Shown: piece after piece, positions 7,546 to 15,571 of the stretch
How the letters are laid out: each line of letters opens with the position of its first letter
Position numbering within the stretch: the first letter of the stretch is position 1
Origin: Bacteroidales bacterium
Lineage (GTDB): Bacteria > Bacteroidota > Bacteroidia > Bacteroidales > F082
Assembly: GCA_017508895.1 (NCBI GenBank)
Contig: JAFWRA010000032.1
Location: forward strand, 1-21,991
Direction: 5' to 3'
Length of the DNA stretch: 21,991 nucleotides
The notes under the pieces: model-generated
Databases searched by the model: none
The model's input: the letters and a program-made list of their open reading frames with translations, nothing else
Told to the model about the DNA's origin: nothing
Made by a program: the position numbers and the translations under genes

Positions 7546-7830
7546 ATGGATGAGATAACGATCAATATCACGTTGTTGGATAGGCCTTATCGCCTGTCGG
7601 TGGCTCGCGCTGACGAAGAAAAGGTTCGCAAGGCCGGCAACCTCATCAACGAGAGGGTGAAGTATTACTCGAAGCATTACACCTACAAGGATGCGCAAGA
7701 CTTGCTCTCGATGACCGCCTTGCAGTTTGCTACTTCAATGGTCAAGATGGACGATGAATTGACTTACCGCAGTCAGAACTTGGAGCGTAAACTGTTGGAT
7801 TTAAACACCTTATTGAGCGAACAATCATAA
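7546..7830 (+). CDS. zapA: Cell division protein ZapA
   Basis: The 94-residue protein has the ZapA pattern: a short N-terminal beta region (MDEITINITLLDRPYRLSV), then EEKVRKAGNLINERVKYYSK, then a long helix (DAQDLLSMTALQFATSMVKM) and a C-terminal coiled coil (LERKLLDLNTLLSEQ). ZapA binds FtsZ in the cytoplasm and crosslinks protofilaments at the division ring. The ATG at 7546 gives the usual family start; a TTG 15 bp upstream is less likely. It is cotranscribed with the coiled-coil gene upstream. The 6S-like RNA directly downstream repeats the zapA-ssrS order known from Gammaproteobacteria. Confidence 0.9.
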   Translation: MDEITINITLLDRPYRLSVARADEEKVRKAGNLINERVKYYSKHYTYKDAQDLLSMTALQFATSMVKMDDELTYRSQNLERKLLDLNTLLSEQS

Positions 7831-7866
7831 TCTGCAGTATATAGCGGACTTGTTCTTTGAAGATTT

Positions 7867-8057
7867 GGAACTGCCTGTTCAGCGCATTTGGTAAACTCAA
7901 CACTATCAACACATTAATCGGTCTACTCGCGCTCTGTAAAAACAGGCCTCATTCCTTTCGGGGAAGTACCTTCTGGTGCCGGTGGACGTTTGCGCAACGC
8001 GGTGGCCACAAGCGTATTATTTGGGGTTTACGCATCTCCCAAAGGACAGGCAGTTTC
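7867..8057 (+). ncRNA. Probable 6S RNA (SsrS-like)
   Basis: The 270-bp gap between zapA and RNase Y has no credible gene but holds strong RNA structure. Positions 7867-7880 pair with 8044-8057 over 14 uninterrupted base pairs (core AACTGCCTGT with ACAGGCAGTT, two G-U pairs). After internal single strands of 10 and 12 nt, 7891-7898 (GTAAACTC) pairs with 8024-8031 (GGGTTTAC). A long closing stem, a central bubble, an inner stem and an apical arm with smaller hairpins in a 191-nt RNA is the 6S RNA plan, mimicking an open promoter bound by sigma-RNA polymerase. The run TTTCTTTTGTTT overlapping and following the 3' arm could aid termination. The strand is inferred from the neighbours; no good promoter was found just upstream. 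Another structured RNA is possible. Confidence 0.6.
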
Positions 8058-8100
8058 TTTTGTTTCCTCCTCATTTTTCGAGTAAAACAGAGTTTTTAAA

Positions 8101-9666
8101 ATGTTATTACTCATTTCAAACACTACATGGATTATCATTGCCGCAGCAGCTTTGGTCGTGGGCCTTGCGGTGGGTTACCTCATCACGTCCACACTGCTGA
8201 AAAAAGCCGTCATTAAAGAACAAGTAGCCCTTCTCGAAGAGGCTAAGGAAAAAGCTGAAGTCATCAAGAAAGAGCGTATCTTGCAAGCCAAGGAGAAGTT
8301 CCTCCAAATGAAAGACGAACACGAAAAAGCTTGCAACGACCGCAAACGCGAGCTGGCCAGTGCAGAGAACCGCGTCAACCAACTGAAACAGGACGCCAAC
8401 AAGAAGATGGAAGAAGCTCAACGTAAGTCAAAAGAGATTCAGACAGCACAGCAACATCTTGAAAGCCAGTTGGAAACCTTCAATAAGAAGAAAGCTGAAC
8501 TTGACCGTGTCTATGAAGAGGAGACCAAGAAGCTGGAAACCATTTCGGGGCTTTCGGCAAAGGAAGCCAAGGAGCAACTCGTCGAACTCATCAAGGAAGA
8601 GGCTCAGGCTGATGCCATGGTCTATGTGAAGGAAGTCACGGAAGAGGCCAAGATGAGCGCCTCCCAGACCGCCAAGAAAATCGTGCTGGAGACCATCCAA
8701 CGCACAGCCTCAGAGACGGCTATCGAAAATACGGTCAGCGTGTTCAATATTGAAAACGACGAGATTAAGGGTCGTATCATCGGTCGTGAGGGCCGCAACA
8801 TCCGTACCCTTGAGTCGATGACGGGCGTCGAAATCATCATCGACGACAGCCCAGATGCCATCCTCATTTCGGGTTTCGACCCCATTCGCCGCGAAGTGGC
8901 CCGCCTCTCATTGCAGAAGCTGGTTGTCGACGGACGTATCCACCCCGCCCGCATCGAAGAAGTGGTGCATAAAGTGGAAAAGCAAGTGGATCAGGAGATT
9001 ATGGAGACGGGTAAGCGTACTGCCATCGACCTCGGTGTCCACAACCTTAACCCCGAACTGATTAAGATGATCGGCCGCATGAAGTACCGCACCAGCTATG
9101 GCCAGAACTTGCTGCAACACTCTATTGAGACCGCCAAACTCTGCGCTACGATGGCTGCCGAACTTGGCCTCAACGTGAAGGCTGCCAAACGTGCTGGTCT
9201 TTTGCACGACATAGGTAAAGTGGCTGAGAATGAGGAAGAACTGCCGCATGCTATCTTGGGTATGAAGGTGGCCGAGCGTTTGAAGGAGAAACCCGACATC
9301 TGCAACGCCATTGGTGCCCACCACGAGGAAATCGAGATGGACAACATGATTTCGCCTATCGTGCAGGTGTGCGACGCCATTTCAGGTGCTCGTCCAGGTG
9401 CCCGCCGCGAAGTGGTGGAAGCCTATATCCAACGTCTCAACAAGTTGGAGGAGATGGCCATGAGTTATCCGGGTGTGGTGAAGACTTACGCCATTCAGGC
9501 TGGCCGCGAGTTGCGTGTCATCGTGGGTGCCGACAAGGTGACCGACCAAGACGCCGACCGCATCGCATACGACCTCTCGAAGCAGATTCAGACCGAAATG
9601 ACCTATCCGGGTCAGATCAAGATCACGGTTATCCGCGAAACGAGAGCCGTCCAGTACGCAAAGTAA
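8101..9666 (+). CDS. rny: Ribonuclease Y
   Basis: The 521-residue protein is close to the length of Bacillus subtilis RNase Y. It has an N-terminal membrane anchor (about 10-33, [19 protein letters not shown]), a long charged coiled coil (about 38-200), a KH domain with the GxxG loop ([12 protein letters not shown], 224-235) and an HD domain with the metal-binding pair His369-Asp370 (GLLHDIGK). It is an endonuclease that starts mRNA decay from the inner face of the membrane. The start [10 protein letters not shown] at 8101 puts the anchor at the very N-terminus, as in the family. The gene follows the 6S-like RNA and is closed by the TATGGC-rich hairpin element. Confidence 0.96.
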   Translation: MLLLISNTTWIIIAAAALVVGLAVGYLITSTLLKKAVIKEQVALLEEAKEKAEVIKKERILQAKEKFLQMKDEHEKACNDRKRELASAENRVNQLKQDANKKMEEAQRKSKEIQTAQQHLESQLETFNKKKAELDRVYEEETKKLETISGLSAKEAKEQLVELIKEEAQADAMVYVKEVTEEAKMSASQTAKKIVLETIQRTASETAIENTVSVFNIENDEIKGRIIGREGRNIRTLESMTGVEIIIDDSPDAILISGFDPIRREVARLSLQKLVVDGRIHPARIEEVVHKVEKQVDQEIMETGKRTAIDLGVHNLNPELIKMIGRMKYRTSYGQNLLQHSIETAKLCATMAAELGLNVKAAKRAGLLHDIGKVAENEEELPHAILGMKVAERLKEKPDICNAIGAHHEEIEMDNMISPIVQVCDAISGARPGARREVVEAYIQRLNKLEEMAMSYPGVVKTYAIQAGRELRVIVGADKVTDQDADRIAYDLSKQIQTEMTYPGQIKITVIRETRAVQYAK

Positions 9667-9678
9667 TCTGACGATGGC

Positions 9679-9769
9679 CTATGGCTTATGACTATGGCTC
9701 ACTAGCTCACTATATGAAATAGTTGACCTTAGTCAAGAGTGAGCCATAGGCCATAGTCATTAGCCATAG
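9679..9769. repeat. TATGGC-rich inverted repeat between rny and the radical SAM gene
   Basis: The left arm CTATGGCTTATGACTATGG (9679-9697) and the right arm around CCATAGTCATTAGCCATAG (9751-9769) are inverted repeats with one mismatch. A second complementary pair (GGCTCAC at 9697-9703, GTGAGCC at 9739-9745) lies inside. Each arm is built from repeats of the unit CTATGGC or its complement. It could fold into a long hairpin and act as a terminator or mRNA stabiliser for rny; it also looks like a dispersed repeat, but only one copy is present here. Confidence 0.6.
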
Positions 9770-9775
9770 TCAAAA

Positions 9776-10531
9776 ATGATTAGAGAAGAAGTCGTTTTCG
9801 GTCCCATTCATAGCCGCCGCCTCGGTAGCTCGTTGGGCATCAATTTACTCCCTGAAAAAGGCAAAATCTGTACGTTCGACTGCATCTATTGCGAATGTGG
9901 CTGGAACAAAGACGGTCGCGATGACACAAAACTGCCTACCGCTGAAAAAGTGCGTACTGCTCTGGAAACCAAACTGCAGCAGTGTCTGGTAGCCCAGATG
10001 CCCATCGACTCCATCACCTTCAGCGGCGACGGTGAACCGACCATCAATCCTGAGTTTCCGCAGATTATCGATGATACAATAGCTTTGCGCGACAAGTACT
10101 ATCCTAACTCGAAGATTACGGTGCTGTCGAATGCCACCATGGTGCACAAGCCTGAGATTTTTGCCGCTCTGTCTAAGGTCGACAACCCGACCATGAAAAT
10201 CGATGCCCCGACAAATGAACTGATTGAAAAGATCAACCATCCTGCGCCGGGTTACGACATCCACCGTGTTGTTGAGGCACTGAAACAGTTTCATGGTAAC
10301 TTCATCTTGCAGACCATGTTCCTGAAAAGCAGAGACTTTGACTCTTCAAGTCCCGAAGTGCTGAATGGCTGGATGGATATTGTACGCCTTTTGAAACCAC
10401 GTGAGGTGATGGTTTACACCATCGCCCGGCCTACACCAGAAGTTGGCTTGCAAAAGTTTACGATAGAAGAGATGCAGGCATTGGTTCAGCCTTTGCTCAA
10501 CGAAGGCTTTTTGATCCAAATCAAAGGATAG
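9776..10531 (+). CDS. Radical SAM protein (COG0731-like Fe-S oxidoreductase)
   Basis: The 251-residue protein has the radical SAM cluster motif CTFDCIYC (Cys32, Cys36, Cys39), with a further Cys41 just after it. It opens with FGPIHSRRLGSSLGINLLP, which is characteristic of the COG0731 group related to wyosine-type tRNA enzymes. FSGDGEPTINPEF (about 83-95) corresponds to the GGE-type SAM-binding region, and the rest fits a partial TIM barrel. The substrate is not known. There is no extra C-terminal cluster domain. It starts 109 bp after rny, right after the hairpin repeat, and ends 2 bp from the convergent glycosyltransferase, so no separate terminator fits between them. Confidence 0.88.
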   Translation: MIREEVVFGPIHSRRLGSSLGINLLPEKGKICTFDCIYCECGWNKDGRDDTKLPTAEKVRTALETKLQQCLVAQMPIDSITFSGDGEPTINPEFPQIIDDTIALRDKYYPNSKITVLSNATMVHKPEIFAALSKVDNPTMKIDAPTNELIEKINHPAPGYDIHRVVEALKQFHGNFILQTMFLKSRDFDSSSPEVLNGWMDIVRLLKPREVMVYTIARPTPEVGLQKFTIEEMQALVQPLLNEGFLIQIKG

Positions 10532-10533
10532 CT

Positions 10534-11697
10534 TTATTCGACCCCCATATTCATTCGTCCCATCAATCTGAGCCAAGGCGAGAGGAACGCAAACAGGAAA
10601 TCATAAACGATTAAACCAGGCAAGAGCCCCTTTTCGCCCAAACGTTTTGAGGCTTTGTTGTAGATGAAGAGCTGTGAGCCAAAGCGCAACAGAAAGAGAA
10701 ACACTAAAATAGGAATATAGGATACCGTGCTTGAGGCGATGCTGAAAGCTGGCTTCAGACAGAGCAATGCGATGAAAGTGGTGTAAAACAAAATCTGTGA
10801 AACATAGAAAAGGCTTAACATCAAACGAGCCCTGGTGTTATATTTTGAGATAGTGGAATAGCGGCTGCTTTTTTGGTGCATCCAGAGTCTGAAGCTTTGT
10901 GTTGGGGTAGCTTGAATGGTGTTCTCAGCGTCAATCAAAGCCTCGGTGTTTCGCTTTTTTGCCACTTGGTTGATGAACAAATCGTCGTCGCCAACAGAGG
11001 TGGTGTAATGAGAGATGAAACCTTTGTTCCTGAAAAACAATTCCTTCCGATAGGAAAGGTTCTTGCCGATGCCCATGTAGGGATGTCCAGCCAGGGTGGA
11101 GGACAGATAGAGTAACCCTTGCTGAAGCGCATCGAAGCGGATAAGCTTGTTGAGAAGACCTTTTTTCTGTACGTAGGGACTGTAACCGATGACCACTTCC
11201 GTATTATTGCCGTAACAATTGACCACACTACGTAGCCACTTGTCGTTGGTGGGCATGCAGCTGCATTCTGTCAGTATGATAAGGTCGTTTTGGGCCGACT
11301 TGATGCCCATTGAGAGCGGGAATTTTTTGCCATAGAAGAAGTTGAGGTGTTGTTTCATCTGAACAGGTTTCACCCTTGGCTCTTGGCGTGTGATCTCTTT
11401 AAGGTATTCTTCCGTCTCGTCATCCGAACAGTCGTTCACCACAACGATTTCAAAATCAGGATAGTCTTGGCTCAGCAATGCGGGGATGAGTTCCGTAAGG
11501 TATTCGTATGCGTTTCGGGCACAGATGACCACCGATACGGGCTCCAACTCCTCGTCAAGTTTCGGACGTTTTTTCCTTTTGTAAAAGGCTGTGCGCGAAA
11601 ACAACCCCCAGTGATAGACCAGCTGGATGAGTAAGGAAAGAATGAAAACCACTAAAATAGTGAAACTGATATGATTATAATATAATTGAAACTGCAT
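10534..11697 (-). CDS. Family 2 glycosyltransferase, membrane-anchored
   Basis: The 387-residue protein has one N-terminal transmembrane helix (about 11-30), a cytosolic GT-A domain (about 52-290) and C-terminal membrane segments (about 293-345 and 358-375). GT2 features include VSVVICARNAYEYLTELIPA, VVNDCSDDETEEYL, and GDDDLF near 236-241 in the acceptor/base region. The usual metal-binding stretch TDADC is replaced by TECSC (143-147), so the DxD is only partly kept (Glu144). QKSSRYSTI near 275-283 occupies the position of the QxxRW motif. It probably adds a sugar to a lipid-linked or envelope glycan; donor and acceptor are unknown. Nearby lptF/G and kdsB make LPS a reasonable guess. It is divergent from tgt. 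Confidence 0.88.
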   Translation of the reverse strand: MQFQLYYNHISFTILVVFILSLLIQLVYHWGLFSRTAFYKRKKRPKLDEELEPVSVVICARNAYEYLTELIPALLSQDYPDFEIVVVNDCSDDETEEYLKEITRQEPRVKPVQMKQHLNFFYGKKFPLSMGIKSAQNDLIILTECSCMPTNDKWLRSVVNCYGNNTEVVIGYSPYVQKKGLLNKLIRFDALQQGLLYLSSTLAGHPYMGIGKNLSYRKELFFRNKGFISHYTTSVGDDDLFINQVAKKRNTEALIDAENTIQATPTQSFRLWMHQKSSRYSTISKYNTRARLMLSLFYVSQILFYTTFIALLCLKPAFSIASSTVSYIPILVFLFLLRFGSQLFIYNKASKRLGEKGLLPGLIVYDFLFAFLSPWLRLMGRMNMGVE

Positions 11698-11719
11698 GAT
11701 AAATGAATTTTGATGATTG

Positions 11720-11727
11720 CAAAGGTA
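11720..11727 (-). promoter_or_regulatory. -7 element of the glycosyltransferase promoter
   Basis: On the minus strand this reads TACCTTTG, an exact match to TAnnTTTG. It lies 22 nt before the ATG at 11697, giving a leader of roughly 15 nt. No TTTG stands at the ideal 19-21 nt spacing. Confidence 0.45.
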
Positions 11728-11740
11728 AGAAAATACTTGA

Positions 11741-11861
11741 TTTCAAGATTTCAAATTTCAAGATTTCTTATTGCTCACACGCACTTTTTTCTTCAACAAT
11801 TGAGTGTGGTGAAACAAAGTTTGCAACAATTCCACAATTCAACAATAAACAATTCAACAAT
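11741..11861. repeat. Short direct repeats in the glycosyltransferase/tgt intergenic region
   Basis: Two 12-bp direct repeats occur here, both with a 15-bp period: TTTCAAGATTTC at 11741 and 11756, and CAATTCAACAAT at 11835 and 11850. The region is AT-rich and lies between the divergent promoters. Nothing else was recognised between 11698 and 11888. Confidence 0.5.
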
Positions 11862-11865
11862 TCAT

Positions 11866-11873
11866 TATTTTTG
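11866..11873 (+). promoter_or_regulatory. -7 element of the tgt promoter
   Basis: TATTTTTG matches TAnnTTTG exactly. It lies 15 nt before the tgt ATG, so the leader would be only about 9 nt. A -33 TTTG is not visible at normal spacing. Confidence 0.45.
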
Positions 11874-11888
11874 CACAAAATTAGAGCG

Positions 11889-13019
11889 ATGAATTTCAAT
11901 ATTGTCTCCAACGACCCGAAAAGCGCTGCACGTGCAGGCGTGCTCAACACCGATCATGGTCTTATCGAAACCCCGATTTTCATGCCTGTCGGTACTGCGG
12001 GCACGGTGAAGGCCTGCCATATCCGCGATGTGCATGACGAGGTGAAGGCTCAAATTATCTTGGGCAACACCTATCATCTCTATCTCCGTCCAGGTTTGGA
12101 GGTGCTTGAAGCTGCTGGAGGGCTCCATAAGTTCAATGGATGGGACCGCCCTATTTTGACCGACAGCGGTGGCTTTCAGGTGTTTTCGCTCACTGGCATC
12201 CGCAAGATGAAGGAAGATGGTGTGACCTTCCAGTCGCACATCGACGGCTCAAGGCATTTGTTCACGCCCGAAAAAGTGATGGACATTCAGCGCAGTATCG
12301 GTGCCGACATCATCATGGCGTTTGACGAATGCACGCCTGGAACAGCGGACTATCAATACGCAAAGCCTTCGATGGAACGCACCCACCGCTGGCTCGATCG
12401 TTGTTTCGAACGGTTCAACGCCACCGAACCGAAATATGGCTACGAACAAGCCTTGTTCCCCATCGTGCAAGGCTGTGTCTACCGCGACTTGCGCGAGCAA
12501 TCGGCTGAATACATCGCTTCGAAAAACGCAGTCGGCAATGCCATTGGCGGTTTGGCCGTGGGCGAGCCTACTGAGAAGATGTACGAGATGATAGAACTGG
12601 TGAATGCCATCCTGCCCAAGGATAGGCCACGTTATTTGATGGGTGTCGGAACTCCGGCCAACATTTTGGAAGGCATCTCGCGCGGCGTGGATATGTTCGA
12701 CTGTGTCATGCCCACCCGAAACGGACGCAACGGCATGATTTTCACCTCTGAAGGTATCATCAACATTAAGAATGAAAAGTGGAAGTTCGATTTCTCACCT
12801 GTCGACCCCAACGGCGAAACTTTTGTCGATATACAATATACAAGGGCTTATTTGCGTCATTTGTTTGTCGCGGGCGAGATACTTGGCCCCATGATTGCCA
12901 GCCTTCACAACATCGGTTTCTACCTATGGCTGGTGCGCGAGTCACGTAGGCATATCATTGCGGGAGACTTCGCCGAATGGCGCGACATGATGCTGAAAAG
13001 AGTTACCAATAGACTGTAA
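11889..13019 (+). CDS. tgt: tRNA-guanine transglycosylase (queuosine synthesis)
   Basis: The 376-residue protein is full length for bacterial Tgt. It exchanges G34 for preQ1 in tRNAs for Asp, Asn, His and Tyr. Visible landmarks are GTAGTVKACHIRDV, the substrate-pocket loop TDSGGFQVFS with Asp92, FDECTP, VQGCVYRDLR, GGLAVGE and the nucleophile region GVDMFDCVMPTRNGRNG near 266-282. The C-terminal zinc site is unusual: the cysteines expected in the CxCxxC segment are absent (DPNGETFVDIQYTRAYLRHL, 306-325), although the histidine in SLHNIGF (340) remains. The ATG at 11889 gives the family N-terminus; the longer open frame upstream covers the promoter. The lptF/G-type gene begins directly after the stop. 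Confidence 0.96.
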   Translation: MNFNIVSNDPKSAARAGVLNTDHGLIETPIFMPVGTAGTVKACHIRDVHDEVKAQIILGNTYHLYLRPGLEVLEAAGGLHKFNGWDRPILTDSGGFQVFSLTGIRKMKEDGVTFQSHIDGSRHLFTPEKVMDIQRSIGADIIMAFDECTPGTADYQYAKPSMERTHRWLDRCFERFNATEPKYGYEQALFPIVQGCVYRDLREQSAEYIASKNAVGNAIGGLAVGEPTEKMYEMIELVNAILPKDRPRYLMGVGTPANILEGISRGVDMFDCVMPTRNGRNGMIFTSEGIINIKNEKWKFDFSPVDPNGETFVDIQYTRAYLRHLFVAGEILGPMIASLHNIGFYLWLVRESRRHIIAGDFAEWRDMMLKRVTNRL

Positions 13020-14099
13020 ATGAGAAAAATAGACGCATATATTTTCAAAAAGTACTTGGGGACTTTTTTCTTTGCCATTTCCATGCTGATTTTGATTGTC
13101 ATCATTTTCGACGTGTCGGAAAACATCGATAGTTTCCTGAAGCATAATGCCCCCTGGCAAAGGGTGGTGGTTGACTACTACGTCATGTCCATTCCGTATT
13201 ACATCAACCTCTTCATTCATCTCTTTGCGTTCATCGCAGTGGTCTTTTTCACTTCCAAGATGGCGGCACGCACCGAAATTGTGGCCATCCTGAGTAGCGG
13301 CGTCAGTTTTTGGCGTTTTCTATACCCTTATATGTGGGCGGCTTTGTTTATTGCGGTAATGTCGTTGTATTTTGGTAATTTCTTGATTCCCAAGACAAAC
13401 GAAATCAGAAGACAGTTTAAGGACGAGTACATGGAGAAATTGACCCAGAGTGCGGGTCGCAATGTGCATGTGCAGATTGAAAAGAACGAGTTTGTGTATG
13501 TGGAAACTTATAATATCTCCAAGGAATACGGGTTCAAGTTCACTTGGGAGAAATACGATGGTAATGAATTGAAGTACAAGGTGGTATCTGACGTTCTTTA
13601 TCATGATACGATAGCGCCAAATAGTTGGAAATTTGATCCTTATTGCATTCGTACTATTGAAGGCGAAAACGAGAGCATAGAGAAAGGGCGCAACTTTGAT
13701 ACTATTCTAAATCTTTATCCTACTGATCTTTACAAGATGAAAGAGGACTTTGAAGAGATGAACTTCTTCGAATTGCGCCACCAGATTCAAGGCATGATAG
13801 AGAAAGGGTCGGAGGGGGTGAAAGCTTATCAGGTGGAAATGCATACCCGAATGTCCTCACCTGCTGCAGTGCTCATTCTGACGCTTATCGGTGCCGCCTT
13901 GTCGAGCCGCAAGGTGAGGGGAGGCATCGGAATGCATCTCGGCATTGGTATCACCATCGCTTTTTCCTACATTTTGTTCATGCAAGTGTCCAAGTCATTC
14001 GCCATTTCAGGCAATCTCTCGCCTTTCCTTGCCGCGTGGATTCCTAACTTCATTTTCTGTTTACTTGGAATCTATTTGTTGGTAAAAGCTCCAAAATAG
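13020..14099 (+). CDS. LptF/LptG-family permease (YjgP/YjgQ)
   Basis: The 359-residue protein has the LptF/LptG layout. Three N-terminal membrane helices (about 14-33, 57-80 and 98-122) include MAARTEIVAILSSGVSFWRF, a signature of the family. A periplasmic beta-jellyroll-like domain (about 130-275) follows, and then three C-terminal helices (about 283-300, 306-326 and 332-355). With LptB2 these permeases extract LPS from the inner membrane and pass it to LptC/A. I cannot tell LptF from LptG here, so no symbol is assigned. Its ATG abuts the tgt stop with no gap, so the two are cotranscribed. KdsB about 0.7 kb downstream adds to the LPS theme. Confidence 0.93.
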   Translation: MRKIDAYIFKKYLGTFFFAISMLILIVIIFDVSENIDSFLKHNAPWQRVVVDYYVMSIPYYINLFIHLFAFIAVVFFTSKMAARTEIVAILSSGVSFWRFLYPYMWAALFIAVMSLYFGNFLIPKTNEIRRQFKDEYMEKLTQSAGRNVHVQIEKNEFVYVETYNISKEYGFKFTWEKYDGNELKYKVVSDVLYHDTIAPNSWKFDPYCIRTIEGENESIEKGRNFDTILNLYPTDLYKMKEDFEEMNFFELRHQIQGMIEKGSEGVKAYQVEMHTRMSSPAAVLILTLIGAALSSRKVRGGIGMHLGIGITIAFSYILFMQVSKSFAISGNLSPFLAAWIPNFIFCLLGIYLLVKAPK

Positions 14100-14201
14100 G
14101 CTGATATTCAACAATTTGTTATTTTTCTGTAAAAAAATGCCTCGCTTTTGCCGACTTTTCCTTATTTTAGCAACTTCTTTTCATCCTTAAACAAAAGCAT
14201 T

Positions 14202-14813
14202 ATGCATATTGCAGTAGCAGGCAACATCGGCTCAGGCAAGACGACCCTCACCAGGCTTCTGGCCAAGCATTTCAACTGGAAGCCTCATTATGAGGAGGTT
14301 GAGCATAACCCGTATCTTGACAGTTTTTATGAGGATATGCAACGCTGGTCGTTCAATATTCAAATATTCTTCCTAAACAGCCGTTTCCGTCAGGTGATGG
14401 ACATCCGCAATAGTGGCAAGGATGTCATCCAAGACCGTACTATCTATGAGGATGCTCATATTTTTGCAGCTAACCTTTACTCGATGGGCTTGATGGAGAC
14501 GCGTGATTTTGAGAACTATCAATCCTTGTTTGAACTGATGACCAAGTTCTTGCAGCCGCCAGATTTACTAATCTATCTTCGTGCTTCTGTGCCTACCCTG
14601 ATTCGTCATATTGCCAAGCGCAACCGTGAGTTTGAGCAGTCCATCAGCATCAACTACCTGACCAACCTCAATGAAAGGTATGAGGAATGGATTAAGAATT
14701 ATCACGAAGGTAAGCTTCTTATCATCGATACTGATAATATAGAATTGGAAAACCCCGAAGATCTGAGTACCGTCGTCGACCGTATTGAGGCTTCACTCAA
14801 TGGATTGTTTTGA
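14202..14813 (+). CDS. Deoxynucleoside kinase (deoxyadenosine/deoxyguanosine kinase type)
   Basis: The 203-residue protein starts MHIAVAGNIGSGKTTLTRLL with a P-loop (GNIGSGKT, 7-14). EEVEHNPYLDSFYEDMQRWS and QDRTIYEDAHIFA (the DRS/DRT motif after the substrate pocket) are hallmarks of the dNK family. RHIAKRNREFEQSI is the lid region. It phosphorylates deoxynucleosides in the cytoplasm for dNTP salvage; purine specificity is inferred from Bacteroidota and Firmicutes relatives. The ATG at 14202 sits right before the P-loop strand as in homologues; an upstream in-frame start would add an implausible Phe/Ser-rich leader. It is probably the first gene of the unit reaching to 18829. The 102-bp gap upstream holds no clear promoter. 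Confidence 0.9.
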   Translation: MHIAVAGNIGSGKTTLTRLLAKHFNWKPHYEEVEHNPYLDSFYEDMQRWSFNIQIFFLNSRFRQVMDIRNSGKDVIQDRTIYEDAHIFAANLYSMGLMETRDFENYQSLFELMTKFLQPPDLLIYLRASVPTLIRHIAKRNREFEQSISINYLTNLNERYEEWIKNYHEGKLLIIDTDNIELENPEDLSTVVDRIEASLNGLF

Positions 14814-14815
14814 AA

Positions 14816-15571
14816 ATGAAAGTAGTAGGAATCATACCCTCCCGTTACGCCTCGACGCGCTTCCCTGGCAAGCCTTTGGCGATGATTAAAGGTAAGACCA
14901 TGATACATCGAGTCTGTGAACAGGCTTGGAAGTCGAAGCTGGATGCCGTGGTGGTGGCCACCGATGACATGCGCATCGCCGAAGAGGTGCTGAGTTTCGG
15001 CGGTCAGTATGTGTTGACCGACCCGATGCACCGCAGTGGCACCGACCGGTGTTGTGAGGCATTGGACATACTTGAAACACAGTACGATGCAGTGGTCAAC
15101 ATTCAAGGCGACGAACCTTTTATTGACCCAAAAGAGATTAATCTTTTGGTTGACCTGATTTCGCGTGACGACACGCAATTGGCCTCGTTGGTCAAGAGAT
15201 TTGACGATGAGGAAGAACTGTTTGGCCCAAACAAGGTGAAAGTGGTGATGGACAAAGATGGCAAGGCCTTGTATTTCAGCCGCAGCCCGATACCGTTCTT
15301 GCGCAATGTGGATAAGGATAAATGGCTGCAAAAAGGTGTTTTCTACCAACATATTGGCATCTATGCCTACAAGGCAAAGACTTTGCGACAGATTGCCGGA
15401 ATGCAGCCTACCCCGTTGGAGATGGTTGAGTCGTTGGAGCAGTTGCGCTGGCTCGAGAATGGCCTTTCCATCCACATGGCTGTGGTTGAAGCTAATAACA
15501 TCGCTATCGACAGCCCTGACGACTTGGTCAAAGCTATCGAATTCGCACAAAATCTTCCTGTTGGTGAATGA
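14816..15571 (+). CDS. kdsB: 3-deoxy-manno-octulosonate cytidylyltransferase (CMP-Kdo synthetase)
   Basis: The 251-residue protein begins MKVVGIIPSRYASTRFPGKP, the nucleotide-binding signature of KdsB. VVVATDDMRIAE, HRSGTDRCCEAL, VNIQGDEPFI and SRSPIPFLR follow in the family order. It activates Kdo with CTP in the cytoplasm for addition to lipid A, so it is an essential LPS step. The ATG at 14816 is chosen over an in-frame TTG 6 bp upstream because it gives the standard N-terminus and lies 2 bp after the kinase stop. Its own stop overlaps the next ATG. This tight packing shows cotranscription. Confidence 0.97.
   Translation: MKVVGIIPSRYASTRFPGKPLAMIKGKTMIHRVCEQAWKSKLDAVVVATDDMRIAEEVLSFGGQYVLTDPMHRSGTDRCCEALDILETQYDAVVNIQGDEPFIDPKEINLLVDLISRDDTQLASLVKRFDDEEELFGPNKVKVVMDKDGKALYFSRSPIPFLRNVDKDKWLQKGVFYQHIGIYAYKAKTLRQIAGMQPTPLEMVESLEQLRWLENGLSIHMAVVEANNIAIDSPDDLVKAIEFAQNLPVGE

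Noticed and set aside
7857..8200. Two short plus-strand open frames between zapA and rny
   Set aside because: Their translations lack protein-like composition and they overlap the paired stems of the 6S-like RNA.
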